Origin: an uncultured Alphaproteobacteria bacterium
GTDB taxonomy: Bacteria; Pseudomonadota; Alphaproteobacteria; RF32; CAG-239
DNA: 63,856 nt
Direction of reading: 5' to 3'
Assembly (NCBI GenBank): GCA_944392205.1
Contig: CALXVV010000028.1
Location: forward strand, 1 to 63,856
The notes below the pieces were generated by a model. It worked only from the letters and a program-made list of their open reading frames with translations. It searched no databases and was not told where the DNA came from. This document shows, in pieces, positions 1 to 9,826 of this stretch (positions within the stretch are counted from its first letter, which is position 1; every line of letters starts with the position of its first letter). The position numbers and the translations under genes are program-made.

Positions 1-678
1 TTTGACCACAAAAAGTTTTTTAAATACCCTGATTTCGTTTTCGCTCACTTGACCGTCGGCTTTAGCCACTTTTGCGGCCAAACCGGCCATAGATTGAATA
101 AAAGAAACATGGCGGGCCTCTTTGGAGTGTCGCCAAAGCTTTAAGGGATTAATACCTTTCCAAAAATGCCTGATGGAATCAATCGGAATAAGGGTGGCGT
201 TCTCCATCCGATAATAGTCAACAAAGAACCCTATAATCACGCCACAAAAAAGGATAATCCGGCTCTGGCAGATAAAGCCGATGATCGCCCCGCCGATTTT
301 GCCCCAATGATTATCCCAAAAATGGTCAAATTTTTTGCGCCAACGAGTTGCATGGTGGCTCTTGGGCGTATCAAAAACAAAATGCCCGACAATAAAGAAC
401 AGAATAAAACCATCAACACCCCACAAGGTGCCGCCCAACAACATACCCCAGATTTTGCCCCAGAAGTTGCCGTCCAAACGGTTGTAGTAACGATAATATT
501 TATACGGCAGCATTAGGCGGATATTGTCATCAATAATGCTCAAGCGGCGCTCCAAGGAAACAATCAAATGCGTCCGATCAATCAGCATATGCCCCAAAAA
601 CATGCCGGCAAAAAAGCCCTCCGCGCCAAAAAGACGCAGACCAATAAGCGCGAGTGTAAGTTTTCCCAAAGGAGACAT
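1..678 (-). CDS. DjlA-like membrane-anchored TerB-domain co-chaperone, 3' part outside window
   Basis: The frame is open from an ATG at 678 to the window edge (226 codons seen). Three similar glycine-rich hydrophobic segments follow one another: residues about 5-34, 74-103 and 126-155, the second and third starting GKI(W/G)G and each ending in a G-x-F-x-D-like patch, as in the single membrane anchor of DjlA. A TerB-like segment begins near residue 200 (MAGLAAKVAKADGQVSENE). In the DjlA family a C-terminal J domain would follow; it is outside the window. The family stimulates DnaK at the inner membrane. It is the last gene of a minus-strand run lepA, deoB, pgeF. The triple anchor is unusual; another TerB-domain membrane protein is possible. 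Confidence 0.6.
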   Translation of the reverse strand, partial: MSPLGKLTLALIGLRLFGAEGFFAGMFLGHMLIDRTHLIVSLERRLSIIDDNIRLMLPYKYYRYYNRLDGNFWGKIWGMLLGGTLWGVDGFILFFIVGHFVFDTPKSHHATRWRKKFDHFWDNHWGKIGGAIIGFICQSRIILFCGVIIGFFVDYYRMENATLIPIDSIRHFWKGINPLKLWRHSKEARHVSFIQSMAGLAAKVAKADGQVSENEIRVFKKLFVVK

Positions 679-754
679 TTAAGACATCAAACTTGTTACA
701 ACAATAAGACTGATTATAATCAATTTTTGCAAAAATAAAAGCTTTATTGCCCAG

Positions 755-1513
755 TTATAAGACGATTGCGCTCATTTCCACCGGAAAAGCGCCTTTTTGC
801 GTGACCAATCCGCGCAAAGTATTGCGCCTGAAGCTAAAATAGCCGTTAGCTTCATCAAAAGTATCAATGCCGGAGGCGGAAATATCCTTAATCCCCAGTG
901 TTTGCAATCGGCTGACGCAAAAGCCTTCCAAATCAAACTGCCAATGCCCCGGGCGCCCCGGCACAAAAAAACGTGCAAATGTTTTATCTTTGCTCACAAA
1001 AGTTTGGTAAAAAGTCTCATCCACTTCATAAGATTTTTGGCCGATACAAGGGCCCACCGCGGCGGCGATATTCTCAATTTTTGCGCCTTTTTCGAGCATG
1101 AGAGCGACAGTGTTTTCAATCACGCCGCCAAAAGCCCCGCGCCAGCCGGCATGAGCTGCGCCGATAACCCCGTGCTGATAATCTGCAAGCAAAACCGGCG
1201 CACAATCTGCCGTGCGAATACAAAGAACCGTGTCTTTTTTATCCGTCACCACGCCATCAACCTTCAGCCAATCAGGCGTTGGGGATTCGACATAAGCCAC
1301 ATTGCTTGAAACATCTTGTTTCAAAAGATTCAAACGGTCTGAGTGCAGACCAAAATAAGCCGCGACTTTCTCAAGATTTTGCCACACATGGGTGATATTA
1401 TCAGTGCCCTTGGTGCTGACATTTAAGCTAGCATAAATCCCTTGCGAAAAACCGCCTTGACCATCAAAAAAGCAATGTTTTTGCTTAGGCAGATTCGGAG
1501 CAAACCAACTCAT
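755..1513 (-). CDS. pgeF: Peptidoglycan editing factor PgeF (YfiH, multicopper polyphenol oxidase family)
   Basis: The 252-residue product matches the usual family length and carries its signatures: RTADCAPVLL near residue 100, HAGWRGAFGG with the metal-binding His near 120, and GPCIGQKSYEV near 155 with the conserved Cys. Family members bind zinc or copper; reported activities are removal of wrongly incorporated L-Ser from peptidoglycan precursors and purine nucleoside phosphorolysis or deamination. The ATG overlaps the deoB stop as ATGA, with GAGGGAAA as ribosome site, so the two genes are translationally coupled. A link with nucleoside breakdown by DeoB is plausible but inferred. Confidence 0.9.
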   Translation of the reverse strand: MSWFAPNLPKQKHCFFDGQGGFSQGIYASLNVSTKGTDNITHVWQNLEKVAAYFGLHSDRLNLLKQDVSSNVAYVESPTPDWLKVDGVVTDKKDTVLCIRTADCAPVLLADYQHGVIGAAHAGWRGAFGGVIENTVALMLEKGAKIENIAAAVGPCIGQKSYEVDETFYQTFVSKDKTFARFFVPGRPGHWQFDLEGFCVSRLQTLGIKDISASGIDTFDEANGYFSFRRNTLRGLVTQKGAFPVEMSAIVL

Positions 1514-2715
1514 TTTCCCTCGCTCAAAAAAGATGTTCCATATTCAAAAGGCTCTAGCTTAAAGAATTCTGCCAAAGTCTGAGCAATATCGGCAAAAGTC
1601 TTGCGTTGACCGATATTAGCAGGTATCACCTTTTTGCCAAACATCAAAACCGGCACTTGCTCTCTGGTGTGATCTGACCCTTCCCAAGTGGGGTCGTTGC
1701 CATGGTCAGCAGTGATAAAGACAATATCATCATCTTGCAAAAGCGGCTCAATTTCAGGCAGGCGGCGGTCAAAACACTCCAAAGCTCTGGCATAGCCTTT
1801 CACATCGCGCCGATGCCCGTAAAGCATATCAAAATCCACAAAATTGGTAAACACCAAGCTACCCTCGGGCGCGGTTTTAATTTCATTTAAGGTTGCGTTC
1901 CAAAGTTCTTCCAAACCGCTGGCCAAAACCTTTTTACTGATACCGGAGCCGGCATAAATATCGCTGATTTTGCCAATGGCAATCACCTCATGGCCGGCAT
2001 CTTTGAGCTTATTTAAGATTGTCGGTGCAAAAGGCTTAACCGAGTAGTCATGACGGTTTTTGGTGCGGACAAATTCGCCTCTTTTCTCCCCCTCAAACGG
2101 GCGAGCAATAATACGGGCGATTCGATAAGGTTTAACCGCCTCAAAAGCAACCTCGCACAAATCATAAAGACGCTGCAAGCCAAAATATTTTTCATGAGCG
2201 GCAATTTGCAAACAGCTGTCTGCCGAGGTATAAAAAATCGGCTTTCCGGTCTTAATATGCTCCTCGCCAAGTTCTTGAATAATCTCGGTACCAGAGGCGG
2301 CTTTATTGCCCAAGATACCGTCAATCTTGGCATGAGCACAAATAGCATTAATCAACCCTTGCGGAAAAGAGGGATATTTCTTGGGAAAATAGCCCCATTC
2401 CTGCAACACCGGCACCCCGGCCATTTCCCAGTGGCCGGAGGTTGTGTCTTTGGCTTTGCTCATTTCCATGGCATGCCCATATTTGGATGGCAGTTTGAGC
2501 TTAGGCAAATCCTGGATTCCGATTTTAGCGGAATGTTTAACAGCCTCTCTGGCGGCCTTTGCAAGCCCAAGCTCCACTAAGTTTGGAACATTGAGCCCTA
2601 GATTTACTTGCGCGATATGGCCAAAAGTATCAGCCCCTTCATTGTCAAACAAACAAGCATCCGGCGCGCCGCCGATACCAAAAGAGTCCATCATTAAAAT
2701 GATTGCCCGAGCCAT
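1510..2715 (-). CDS. deoB: Phosphopentomutase
   Basis: The 401-residue alkaline-phosphatase-superfamily enzyme interconverts (deoxy)ribose 1-phosphate and 5-phosphate in nucleoside salvage. The N-terminus has the metal site motif MMDSFGIGGAPD, and near the C-terminus ITADHGNDPTWEGSDHTRE gives the second set of metal ligands. The length is typical. The start has a GGGAGG site in front. It is followed, with a 4-base overlap, by pgeF, whose family includes purine nucleoside phosphorylases, so the pair may act on nucleosides. A 350-base palindrome-rich spacer separates it from lepA upstream. Confidence 0.95.
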   Translation of the reverse strand: MARAIILMMDSFGIGGAPDACLFDNEGADTFGHIAQVNLGLNVPNLVELGLAKAAREAVKHSAKIGIQDLPKLKLPSKYGHAMEMSKAKDTTSGHWEMAGVPVLQEWGYFPKKYPSFPQGLINAICAHAKIDGILGNKAASGTEIIQELGEEHIKTGKPIFYTSADSCLQIAAHEKYFGLQRLYDLCEVAFEAVKPYRIARIIARPFEGEKRGEFVRTKNRHDYSVKPFAPTILNKLKDAGHEVIAIGKISDIYAGSGISKKVLASGLEELWNATLNEIKTAPEGSLVFTNFVDFDMLYGHRRDVKGYARALECFDRRLPEIEPLLQDDDIVFITADHGNDPTWEGSDHTREQVPVLMFGKKVIPANIGQRKTFADIAQTLAEFFKLEPFEYGTSFLSEGK

Positions 2716-2789
2716 GATAAACCTCCCACTATTAAAGTCTATAAAGATTGTAGCAGGGATAGATTAATTTTCCACTTAAATTTAACACA

Positions 2790-3068
2790 ACTCCCAAACA
2801 AGGCACCCAAAAATTTCGGCTGGTGGAATTTATAGAGTAATTTTGAAGGCGTTATACAACCTTTTGCAAAAAGGTTGGAGAATGGTTCAGATAGAGCGAT
2901 TTGAAAGGCAAAAGTATCGGAACCCAAACAATGCACCCAAAAATTTCGACTGGTGGAATTTATAGAGTAATTTTGAAGGCGAGAAAAATTCCAGTGTACA
3001 AATAGGTACATGAATTTTTCGAGACCGCACAAAATTTCATCTCAGAAAACCTCCAGACGGAATTTTTT
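2790..3068. repeat. GTAC-tip palindromic repeat locus between lepA and deoB
   Basis: The 351-base spacer 2716-3066 is almost wholly repeat. A unit of about 61 bp occurs at 2790-2851 and again at 2920-2981 (period 130). The second copy continues into a full imperfect palindrome, 2939-3068: outer arms AAAAATTTCG and CGGAATTTTT, a middle arm with TATAGAGTAATTTT, an inner arm CGAGAAAAATT/AATTTTTCGAG, and a tip GTAC-AAATAG-GTAC. Between the copies lie a small hairpin (CAACCTTTTGC/AAAAAGGTTG) and a left half of the second subtype (2877-2917). The palindrome's right end falls on the TAA of lepA. Confidence 0.85.
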
Positions 3069-4875
3069 ATTGGTCGCCGATACGCAAAGCCTCAATAAAC
3101 GCGCTTTGGGGAACTTCAACCTTGCCGAACTGCCGCATTCTGAGCTTGCCTTTTTTCTGCTTATCCAAAAGCTTACGCTTACGAGTGACATCACCGCCAT
3201 AACATTTGGCCGTCACGTCTTTTCTCAAAGCAGAAATGGTCTCACGCGCTACAACTCTGCCGCCGATGGCTGCCTGAATGGGAATTTTGAACAAATGCCT
3301 GGGAATGAGGTCTTTAAGCCGCTCGCAAATTTGGCGTCCTCTGGATTCGGCCTCGCTTCTGTGGCACAAAAAGGCCAAGGCATCAACAGCTTCTTCATTG
3401 ATAAGAATTTGCACCTTAACCAGGTCAGATTCCTGATAGCCGGTCAGCTCATAATCAAAGCTGGCATAGCCGCTGGTGATAGATTTTAGTCGGTCATAAA
3501 AGTCAAAAACGATTTCGTTGAGCGGAATATTGTAGACAACCATCGCTCTGGAGCCGACATAGGTGAGTTCCACCTGCTCGCCGCGGCGCTCGGTACAAAG
3601 TTTTAAGACCGCACCAAGATAGGTGTCCGGCACCAAAATAGTTGCCTTAACCATTGGCTCTTCAATGGAGCGGATAAGCGTCGGGTCAGGCATATCGGCA
3701 GGGTTGTGGAGCGTGATGTTCTCACCGCTGGTCAAGTGAATCTTATAAGCCACAGAGGGGGCGGTTGTAATAAGATCAAGGTCAAATTCGCGGCCCAAAC
3801 GCTCTTGGATAATTTCCATATGCAAGAGGCCCAAAAATCCGCACCTGAATCCCAGTCCCAAGGCGGCGGAGTTTTCATTTTGATAATCAATGCTGGCATC
3901 ATTGAGTTTGAGCTTTGCCAAAGCATCTTTCAACAAGTCATATTGACTGGAATCAACCGGAAATATGGAGCAAAACACAACCGGCACCGAGGGCTTAAAG
4001 CCTTTGAGTGGTTCTGCGCAAGGTTTTTTATTATCGGTAATCGTATCTCCGATATGACAATCCCCGACACTTTTGATACTGGCAGTGATAAAGCCGACCT
4101 CGCCCGGATAAAGAGCCTCGACATCCGTCATTTTCGGAGAGAAAACGCCAACTTTTTCAACCTGATAAGTTGCGTTGTTAGACATCATTCTGATTTGTTG
4201 TTTTTTGCGCAAGATGCCATCGTGAATACGCACCAAAATAATCACGCCCAAATAGCTGTCATACCAGCTATCAATAAGCAAAGCCTTAAGCGGAGCATTT
4301 TCCTCGCCTTGGGGAGCGGGCAACCTGTGCACGATAGCTTCCAAGAGCTCCGGCACGCCAAGCCCGGTTTTGCCGGATGTTTCTATGGCATCAGAGGCAT
4401 CAAGCCCGATAACATCTTCAATTTGTCTTTTAACCTTTTCCGGATCAGCTGAAGGGAGGTCAATTTTATTTAAGACCGGCACAATTTCGTGGTTGTTCTC
4501 TATGGCCAAATAGACATTAGCCAAAGTCTGTGCTTCCACTCCTTGAGTAGCATCCACCACCAACACAGAGCCCTCACAAGAGGCCAGAGAACGAGAAACT
4601 TCATAAGAAAAATCCACATGCCCGGGGGTATCCATAAGATTGAGCTGATAAGTTTTGCCGTCTTTAGCCTTATAATTAAGACGCACGGTCTGAGCCTTAA
4701 TGGTAATACCGCGCTCTTTTTCGATATCCATATTATCAAGCACTTGCTCGGTCATTTCTCTTTTTTCAAGCCCGCCGCAAGCCTCAATCAACCTATCTGC
4801 CAGTGTAGACTTTCCGTGATCAATATGCGCAATGATTGCAAAATTACGAATTAGGTCCAGATTATGTTCACTCAT
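3067..4875 (-). CDS. lepA: Elongation factor 4 (LepA) GTPase
   Basis: The 602-residue ribosome-bound GTPase has family-typical length. G motifs are [14 protein letters not shown] near residue 15, [14 protein letters not shown] near 82 and NKIDLP near 135. Domains II, III and V follow, and the LepA-specific C-terminal domain ends in [21 protein letters not shown]4 acts on stalled or misassembling ribosomes, especially under salt or low-temperature stress. The start ATG lies in a divergent region with the acetyltransferase gene at 5039. The stop codon is part of the right arm of a palindromic repeat, which may supply the 3' end of the mRNA. Confidence 0.97.
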   Translation of the reverse strand: MSEHNLDLIRNFAIIAHIDHGKSTLADRLIEACGGLEKREMTEQVLDNMDIEKERGITIKAQTVRLNYKAKDGKTYQLNLMDTPGHVDFSYEVSRSLASCEGSVLVVDATQGVEAQTLANVYLAIENNHEIVPVLNKIDLPSADPEKVKRQIEDVIGLDASDAIETSGKTGLGVPELLEAIVHRLPAPQGEENAPLKALLIDSWYDSYLGVIILVRIHDGILRKKQQIRMMSNNATYQVEKVGVFSPKMTDVEALYPGEVGFITASIKSVGDCHIGDTITDNKKPCAEPLKGFKPSVPVVFCSIFPVDSSQYDLLKDALAKLKLNDASIDYQNENSAALGLGFRCGFLGLLHMEIIQERLGREFDLDLITTAPSVAYKIHLTSGENITLHNPADMPDPTLIRSIEEPMVKATILVPDTYLGAVLKLCTERRGEQVELTYVGSRAMVVYNIPLNEIVFDFYDRLKSITSGYASFDYELTGYQESDLVKVQILINEEAVDALAFLCHRSEAESRGRQICERLKDLIPRHLFKIPIQAAIGGRVVARETISALRKDVTAKCYGGDVTRKRKLLDKQKKGKLRMRQFGKVEVPQSAFIEALRIGDQ

Positions 4876-4976
4876 TTTTTGACTTTAATCCCCAAAACTT
4901 CTCATAAAATTATTATTGAAAATACCCGAAAAAATAAATTTCGCAACCTAAATTTAATCAGATAATTTTCTATGGA

Positions 4977-5006
4977 TTGACTATGAAGTGAAAATATGAC
5001 TATAAT
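4977..5006 (+). promoter_or_regulatory. Sigma-70-type promoter for the acetyltransferase gene
   Basis: TTGACT at 4977-4982 and TATAAT at 5001-5006 are 18 bases apart, followed by a leader of about 25 bases to the ATG at 5039. The ten bases TATAATCAGA occur twice, at the -10 box and again at 5030-5039 just before the start codon. Confidence 0.6.
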
Positions 5007-5038
5007 CAGAGTATAGGTATTATTTGGAGTATAATCAG

Positions 5039-5476
5039 ATGAGAAAGATGATTGACATTGATTTCGGCTCCACTCGCTATGATGAGTTGGTTGAACTGCG
5101 TTATAAAGTCTTACTGGAACCCTTAGGACTAAAATTCTTGGATTCGCACCGCCAAAAAGAGATGAATTATTTGCACATTGGTTGTGTTGAATGCTTAGAC
5201 GATAAATTAGTCGGAGGCCTAATGCTGGCTCCCGTGGATAATGACACTGTTCGCCTGCTTCAAGTGGCGGTAGATACCAAGTACCAAAGAGAAGGCATCG
5301 GCCGTGCCATGGTAGAATATGCCAAGCAGCGCGCCCGTGAGGCCGGTTATAAGAAGATGTTTATTCATGCCAGACTAACCGCCATTCACTTTTATGAAAA
5401 GATAGGTTTTCACCAAGAAGGTGATATTTTTGAGGAACAAGGCCTCACCTTTGCCAAAATGGTGATAGATTTATAA
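5039..5476 (+). CDS. GNAT-family N-acetyltransferase
   Basis: The 145-residue single-domain protein has the acetyl-CoA binding motif A: VAVDTKYQREGIGRAMVEYA near residues 85-104 (R/Q-x-x-G-x-G/A type), followed by an alpha/beta segment with a conserved Tyr (HFYEKIGF near 122). The substrate is unknown. The ATG at 5039 is preferred over an upstream TTG at 5024 because GGAG (5026-5029) sits nine bases before it and the -10 box leaves a leader of only about 25 bases. It is a monocistronic gene, divergent from lepA and convergent with ettA. Confidence 0.85.
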   Translation: MRKMIDIDFGSTRYDELVELRYKVLLEPLGLKFLDSHRQKEMNYLHIGCVECLDDKLVGGLMLAPVDNDTVRLLQVAVDTKYQREGIGRAMVEYAKQRAREAGYKKMFIHARLTAIHFYEKIGFHQEGDIFEEQGLTFAKMVIDL

Positions 5477-5482
5477 AAATAG

Positions 5483-5506
5483 ACCCCGCAATTTGCGGGG
5501 TTTATT
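5483..5506. terminator. Bidirectional intrinsic terminator
   Basis: CCCCGCA/TGCGGGG hairpin with a three-base loop, flanked by A-rich sequence on the left and TTTATT on the right, between the convergent acetyltransferase gene and ettA. Confidence 0.75.
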
Positions 5507-5510
5507 GTGC

Positions 5511-7190
5511 CTAGCGCTCAAGTTTTTTATAGCGGATGCGGTGCGGCTTGGCAGCCTCCTCACCCAGACGGCGAACTTTGTCTTTTTCATATTCCTCAAA
5601 GTTGCCCTCAAACCATTCAACATGGCCGTCATCTTCATAAGCCAAAATATGGGTGGCCAAGCGGTCCAAAAACCAACGGTCGTGTGATGTCACGAGCACA
5701 CAGCCCGGATAGTTCATGATTCCTTCCTCAAGCGAGCGGAGAGTGTCGACATCCAAGTCATTAGTCGGTTCATCAAGCAAAATGACATTGGCTCCTTTTT
5801 TAAGCATTTTTGCCAAATGCACACGGTTTCTCTCACCACCTGAGAGCTGGCCGACCTTTTTCTGCTGATCGCCGCCCTTGAAGTTAAACTGCCCCACATA
5901 GGCGCGGGATGGAACCTCTTTTTTGCCCAATTGAATCATATCCAATCCGTCAGAAATTTCTTCCCACACGGTCTTGTTGGGATCAAGCTCATCTCTTGTT
6001 TGGTCGACATATCCAAGGTCCACGGTCTCGCCCAAGCGGATTTCGCCGGAGTCTGGTTTTTCCTGCCCGGTAATCATCTTAAACAGCGTAGTCTTGCCGG
6101 CGCCATTAGGGCCGATAATGCCCACAATTGCACCCTTGGGAATTTTGAAAGACAAATCATCAATCAAAACCCTGTCACCAAAAGATTTACTGATATGGTT
6201 AGCCTCAATCACCAAATCCCCCAAACGCTCGGTCATCGGAATTGTGATATTGGCGGTTGTAATTTTATCTTTGGTGGATTGTGCCAACAATTCATCATAA
6301 GCATTAATACGAGCCTTAGACTTTGCCTGTCTGGCTTTGGGATTTTTCTGAATCCACTCAAGCTCATTGGCCAAAATCTTTTGTCTGGCAGTTTCTTCTC
6401 TGGCCTCTTGCTCAAGACGTTTTTGTTTTTGCTGCAGCCAAGAAGAATAGTTGCCCTCATAGGGGATTCCCTGCCCGCGGTCAAGCTCCAAAATCCACCC
6501 CGTTACGTTATCCAAGAAATAGCGGTCGTGAGTAACCATAACCACTGTTCCTTTATAATCCTTAAGGTGATTTTCAAGCCAAGCAACCGATTCGGCATCC
6601 AAGTGGTTGGTGGGCTCATCCAAAAGCAACATATCCGGCTTTGAGAGCAGTAGGCGGCAGAGAGCCACACGGCGCTTCTCACCACCTGAAAGTTTGGTAA
6701 CATCCGTATCAGCCGGCGGGCAACGCAAAGCATCCATGGCAATCTCAATCGTGCGCTCCAAATCCCAGCCATTGCAGGCATCTATTTTTTCTTGCAGTTC
6801 GGCTTGCTCATTAATCAGGTTGTTCATTTCCTCATCGGTCATTTCCTCGCCAAAACGCATGGAAACTTCCTCAAACCTTTTGAGCAAATCTCTGGTTTCT
6901 GCCAAACCATCCATGATGTTTTCCATCACGTTTTTGCTTGGGTCAAGTTGTGGCTCTTGCTCCAAGTAACCAACCTTAATACCGTCTGCAGCCCAGGCTT
7001 CACCGTTAAAATCCTTATCCACCCCGGCCATAATCTTAAGCAAAGTAGACTTACCGGCACCGTTCACACCCAAGACACCGATTTTTGCCCCCGGCAGAAA
7101 GGAAAGTGTAATTCCCTTAAAAAGCTCTTTTCCGCCCGGAAAGACCTTGGTTAAATTTTGCATGACAAACACATACTGAACTGCAGCCAT
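5511..7190 (-). CDS. ettA: Energy-dependent translational throttle protein EttA (ABC-F ATPase)
   Basis: The 559-residue soluble protein has two ABC ATPase domains and no membrane segments. First P-loop GVNGAGKST near residue 40 with signature [12 protein letters not shown] near 163; a linker rich in charged residues near 245-310; second P-loop GPNGAGKTT near 358 with signature [15 protein letters not shown] near 450 and [11 protein letters not shown]. EttA binds the ribosomal E site and restrains elongation when ATP is low. The ATG at 7190 is chosen over ATG 7196 and a longer frame because GGGAG lies six bases upstream and the product then has the normal family length. A secreted-protein gene lies 65 bases upstream on the same strand. 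Confidence 0.95.
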   Translation of the reverse strand: MAAVQYVFVMQNLTKVFPGGKELFKGITLSFLPGAKIGVLGVNGAGKSTLLKIMAGVDKDFNGEAWAADGIKVGYLEQEPQLDPSKNVMENIMDGLAETRDLLKRFEEVSMRFGEEMTDEEMNNLINEQAELQEKIDACNGWDLERTIEIAMDALRCPPADTDVTKLSGGEKRRVALCRLLLSKPDMLLLDEPTNHLDAESVAWLENHLKDYKGTVVMVTHDRYFLDNVTGWILELDRGQGIPYEGNYSSWLQQKQKRLEQEAREETARQKILANELEWIQKNPKARQAKSKARINAYDELLAQSTKDKITTANITIPMTERLGDLVIEANHISKSFGDRVLIDDLSFKIPKGAIVGIIGPNGAGKTTLFKMITGQEKPDSGEIRLGETVDLGYVDQTRDELDPNKTVWEEISDGLDMIQLGKKEVPSRAYVGQFNFKGGDQQKKVGQLSGGERNRVHLAKMLKKGANVILLDEPTNDLDVDTLRSLEEGIMNYPGCVLVTSHDRWFLDRLATHILAYEDDGHVEWFEGNFEEYEKDKVRRLGEEAAKPHRIRYKKLER

Positions 7191-7255
7191 TTTCATCTCC
7201 CAAAAATTATCAGATTGGCTTTGACTATACAGGTTAAAAAACAAAAAGCAACTTT

Positions 7256-7819
7256 TTAATTGCGGCGACGGCTGATTCGGCCGATTGTCGGCGGCGGCAA
7301 CTCGGCTCCGTTAGCCTGCGCAATCGCATCATCTTGAACTTTCACTTCCGTAATGGTGGCTTTAGAGCCGTTATAAATAGCCTTGGCCGCCTCACGATCT
7401 TTGTTGTTTTTATAAATATAGCGGGCATCATAAGGTTTGCGGGGCGTAAGTATTTGCCCGTCAGGCATTTTAATGGTTCCATCCACATAGAGCACCGCCT
7501 TAAAAATCTCTTGTCTGTCAAAACGGCGGTTGATTTCCGCACACTCAAAAAAGCCGTCTAATTCTTTAGAGATATAGGCATTGGCTTTTTCCTCGGAATA
7601 AGCATAGATAGCATCATTTTGGAGTTTGTCAGAAGGAGATTTGGTGAGCAATATTGCTCTGGCCAGCATCTCAAACGTATCATATTTTGAGGATCCGCAA
7701 GCCAACCCCTGCCCGGCGATTGCCCCCAGAGCGCGCACTTCTTCAATATAGGGCATTTGGGCATTGGCAAAAGCAACCGGCCACCAACAAAAAAGAGCAA
7801 GCAAGCACCATTTTTTCAT
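7256..7819 (-). CDS. Secreted or periplasmic protein of unknown function
   Basis: The 187-residue product begins with a clear Sec signal (MKKW, a hydrophobic core, cleavage expected after AFANA near residue 20). The mature part is mixed alpha/beta by eye, contains two cysteines (LACGS and FFECAE) that could form a disulfide, and ends in a proline-rich then basic tail ([15 protein letters not shown]). I do not recognise the family. It is codirectional with ettA and divergent from rpmJ. Confidence 0.7.
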   Translation of the reverse strand: MKKWCLLALFCWWPVAFANAQMPYIEEVRALGAIAGQGLACGSSKYDTFEMLARAILLTKSPSDKLQNDAIYAYSEEKANAYISKELDGFFECAEINRRFDRQEIFKAVLYVDGTIKMPDGQILTPRKPYDARYIYKNNKDREAAKAIYNGSKATITEVKVQDDAIAQANGAELPPPTIGRISRRRN

Positions 7820-7914
7820 CTGATATCTCCCGTTAAACTGTGCTCATTATATAAGATTTATCCCAAAAATCAAAAGCTATTCTCATTTTTTTAATAAAGA
7901 ATCTAAAAATTAAG

Positions 7915-7941
7915 TTGACAAAGCGTCTTATTTGTCATAAG
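7915..7941 (+). promoter_or_regulatory. Candidate promoter of rpmJ
   Basis: TTGACA at 7915-7920 is followed after 15 bases by CATAAG at 7936-7941. The -10 box is weak and the spacer short, so only the -35 box is convincing. Confidence 0.35.
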
Positions 7942-7975
7942 TTGCGGATAACTTTTGACAGGTAAGGATAGAGAA

Positions 7976-8101
7976 ATGAAAATTTACAGCTCTTTAAAAA
8001 GCAAAAAAACTCGTGACAAGGACTGCAAAGTTGTCCGCCGCAAAGGTCGCGTTTATGTCATCAACAAAAAGAACCCTAAGTTAAAAGCACGTCAGGGCTA
8101 A
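7976..8101 (+). CDS. rpmJ: Ribosomal protein bL36
   Basis: The 41-residue basic protein starts [14 protein letters not shown] and ends [10 protein letters not shown], with the core [16 protein letters not shown]. This is the short alphaproteobacterial C- form: only one Cys remains, so the zinc-binding C-x2-C...C-x4-H set of other L36 proteins is missing. A weak ribosome site (AAGGA) lies upstream. It stands alone with its own terminator, which is normal for this form in the class. It is too short for routine gene callers with a length cut-off. Confidence 0.93.
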   Translation: MKIYSSLKSKKTRDKDCKVVRRKGRVYVINKKNPKLKARQG

Positions 8102-8130
8102 TTTGTTGTTTAGCTTTTATGGTTTTTGAA

Positions 8131-8158
8131 AAACCCGCTGTTTTCAGGCGGGTTTTTT
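8131..8158 (+). terminator. Intrinsic terminator of rpmJ
   Basis: AAACCCGC/GCGGGTTT arms around a short TG-TTTT-CA loop, followed by a run of T. Confidence 0.85.
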
Positions 8159-8189
8159 AGTGTTTTAAATTTGATTTTCTATAAATTTA

Positions 8190-8213
8190 GCGCGCAGTTT
8201 GACCTCTGCGCGC
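8190..8213 (-). terminator. Strong hairpin downstream of pyruvate kinase
   Basis: GCGCGCAG/CTGCGCGC perfect 8-bp arms with an 8-base loop, 30 bases after the pyk stop. On the minus strand it is followed only by TAAATTT, so it is a weak terminator or a transcript 3'-end protector. Confidence 0.55.
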
Positions 8214-8243
8214 ATAAACTTTATATCCTTTATCAATAAAGAA

Positions 8244-9668
8244 CTATTTGATATATACGGTATGGAGCATATTGGTCCGCCCTTTGACATTGAGCGGGAA
8301 CCCTGCGGTGATGATGATATGGTCGCCAGATTTGGCATAACCATTTTCAACCGCCACCTTAACCGCCGAGTCCTCAACATGGTCAAAGCTCTTAAAACTT
8401 GTTTTGTTAATAAAAGGTCTGACCCCCCAAACCAAAACCAATCGGCGCGCCACCGCGATATCAGGTGTCAAGGCCAAAACCGGCAAATATGGGCGCTCTC
8501 TTGCGGTCAAAAAGGTTGTAAGGCCTGATGTCGTGTAGCTGACGATAGCCTTTACGTTTTTCAAGATACAAGAAAGCTCGCTGGCGGCAAAGGTAATGGC
8601 ATCAGCCTCTCCGCTATTGCACGGACGACGGCGAGAAGTCTGCATAAGTTCAAAGAACAGTGGATCCCCTTCCACCTGGCGAACAATTTTATGCATCATT
8701 TGCACCGCCTCGGTCGGATATTTTCCGGCGGCAGTTTCTGCCGAAAGCATGACCGTGTCGGCTCCGTCATAAACAGCCGTAGCCACATCGGAGACTTCTG
8801 CTCTGGTGGGGGTTGGGTTATTAATCATGGATTCGAGCATTTGGGTGGCCACAATCACCGGTCTGGCGTATTTGCGGCAGGCGGCCACAATTTTCTTTTG
8901 CAAAACCGGAACATTCTGGATTGGGCATTCAACACCCAAATCACCACGTGCAACCATAATGGCATCAGATTCTTGAATAATGGCATCCAAATCATCAATC
9001 GCGCTTGGCTTTTCAAGCTTAGAGATAACCCAGGCTTTTCCGCCAATGAGCTTTTTGGCCTCACGCACATCTTCTGCTCTTTGCACAAAAGACAAGCCAA
9101 TCCAATCAACCCCGAGCTTCAAAGCAAAGGCCAAATCTTCACGGTCTTTCTCGGTAATGGCAGAAATATTGAGCTGGGTATTTGGCAAATTAACACCCTT
9201 GTGGCTGGAGATATAACCGCCGACTTTAACTTTTGTCACCGCATGTTTTTTATCACAGCTCTTAACGGTTAAAACAATATAGCCGTCATTAACCAACAAA
9301 TCATCACCGGGTTTCAAAGCTTCAAAAATTTCCTTATGAGGCAGGCAAACACGCTTGTCATCACCGGGTTCCGGATCCATATCCAAGGTAAAGATCTGGC
9401 CTTCTTTGAGCAAGACCTTATCTTCTTTGAAAGTGCCCACACGCAATTTTGGCCCCTGCAAATCTGCCAAGATAGAAATGAAACGCCCCTTTTCTTTCTC
9501 CAATTGGCGAATAATTTTTACACGCTGTTTGTGTTCGGCATGGGTGCCATGACTAAAGTTAACGCGAAAAGCATCTGCTCCGGCATCTATCAATTTTTCC
9601 AGTTGTTCGCGGGTAGCAGAAGAAGGGCCGATAGTGGCCAAAATTTTAGTGTGTGTATCTGTAGGCAT
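8244..9668 (-). CDS. pyk: Pyruvate kinase
   Basis: The 474-residue enzyme transfers phosphate from phosphoenolpyruvate to ADP, the last step of glycolysis. The N-terminal TIM barrel has NFSHGTHAEHKQR near residue 35, DLQGPKLRVG near 70, VARGDLGVECP near 240 and the metal/active-site stretch MLESM...TRAEVSDVATAV near 270-300; the regulatory C-domain completes the normal length. The start at 9668 is chosen over a longer in-frame opening because GAGGAG lies about seven bases upstream and the product starts MPTDTHTKILATIGPSS. It is the only glycolytic enzyme here. Confidence 0.96.
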   Translation of the reverse strand: MPTDTHTKILATIGPSSATREQLEKLIDAGADAFRVNFSHGTHAEHKQRVKIIRQLEKEKGRFISILADLQGPKLRVGTFKEDKVLLKEGQIFTLDMDPEPGDDKRVCLPHKEIFEALKPGDDLLVNDGYIVLTVKSCDKKHAVTKVKVGGYISSHKGVNLPNTQLNISAITEKDREDLAFALKLGVDWIGLSFVQRAEDVREAKKLIGGKAWVISKLEKPSAIDDLDAIIQESDAIMVARGDLGVECPIQNVPVLQKKIVAACRKYARPVIVATQMLESMINNPTPTRAEVSDVATAVYDGADTVMLSAETAAGKYPTEAVQMMHKIVRQVEGDPLFFELMQTSRRRPCNSGEADAITFAASELSCILKNVKAIVSYTTSGLTTFLTARERPYLPVLALTPDIAVARRLVLVWGVRPFINKTSFKSFDHVEDSAVKVAVENGYAKSGDHIIITAGFPLNVKGRTNMLHTVYIK

Positions 9669-9826
9669 ATAAATTCTCCTCACATAAAAGATAGCACCAA
9701 TGTATATCATAATAAGTTAACAAGCTGTTATTTTTAACAGGTGATGCACAAAAAATTATCACTTGTCAAACAGATTCAAATTTGCTAGCTTCCATAACAA
9801 TATAGTTACCAAAAAAGGAGATTAAA

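Noticed and set aside
166..516. Plus-strand frame of 116 codons at the left edge
   Set aside because: Antisense of the DjlA-like membrane protein, which has a start, signature segments and an open frame to the edge.
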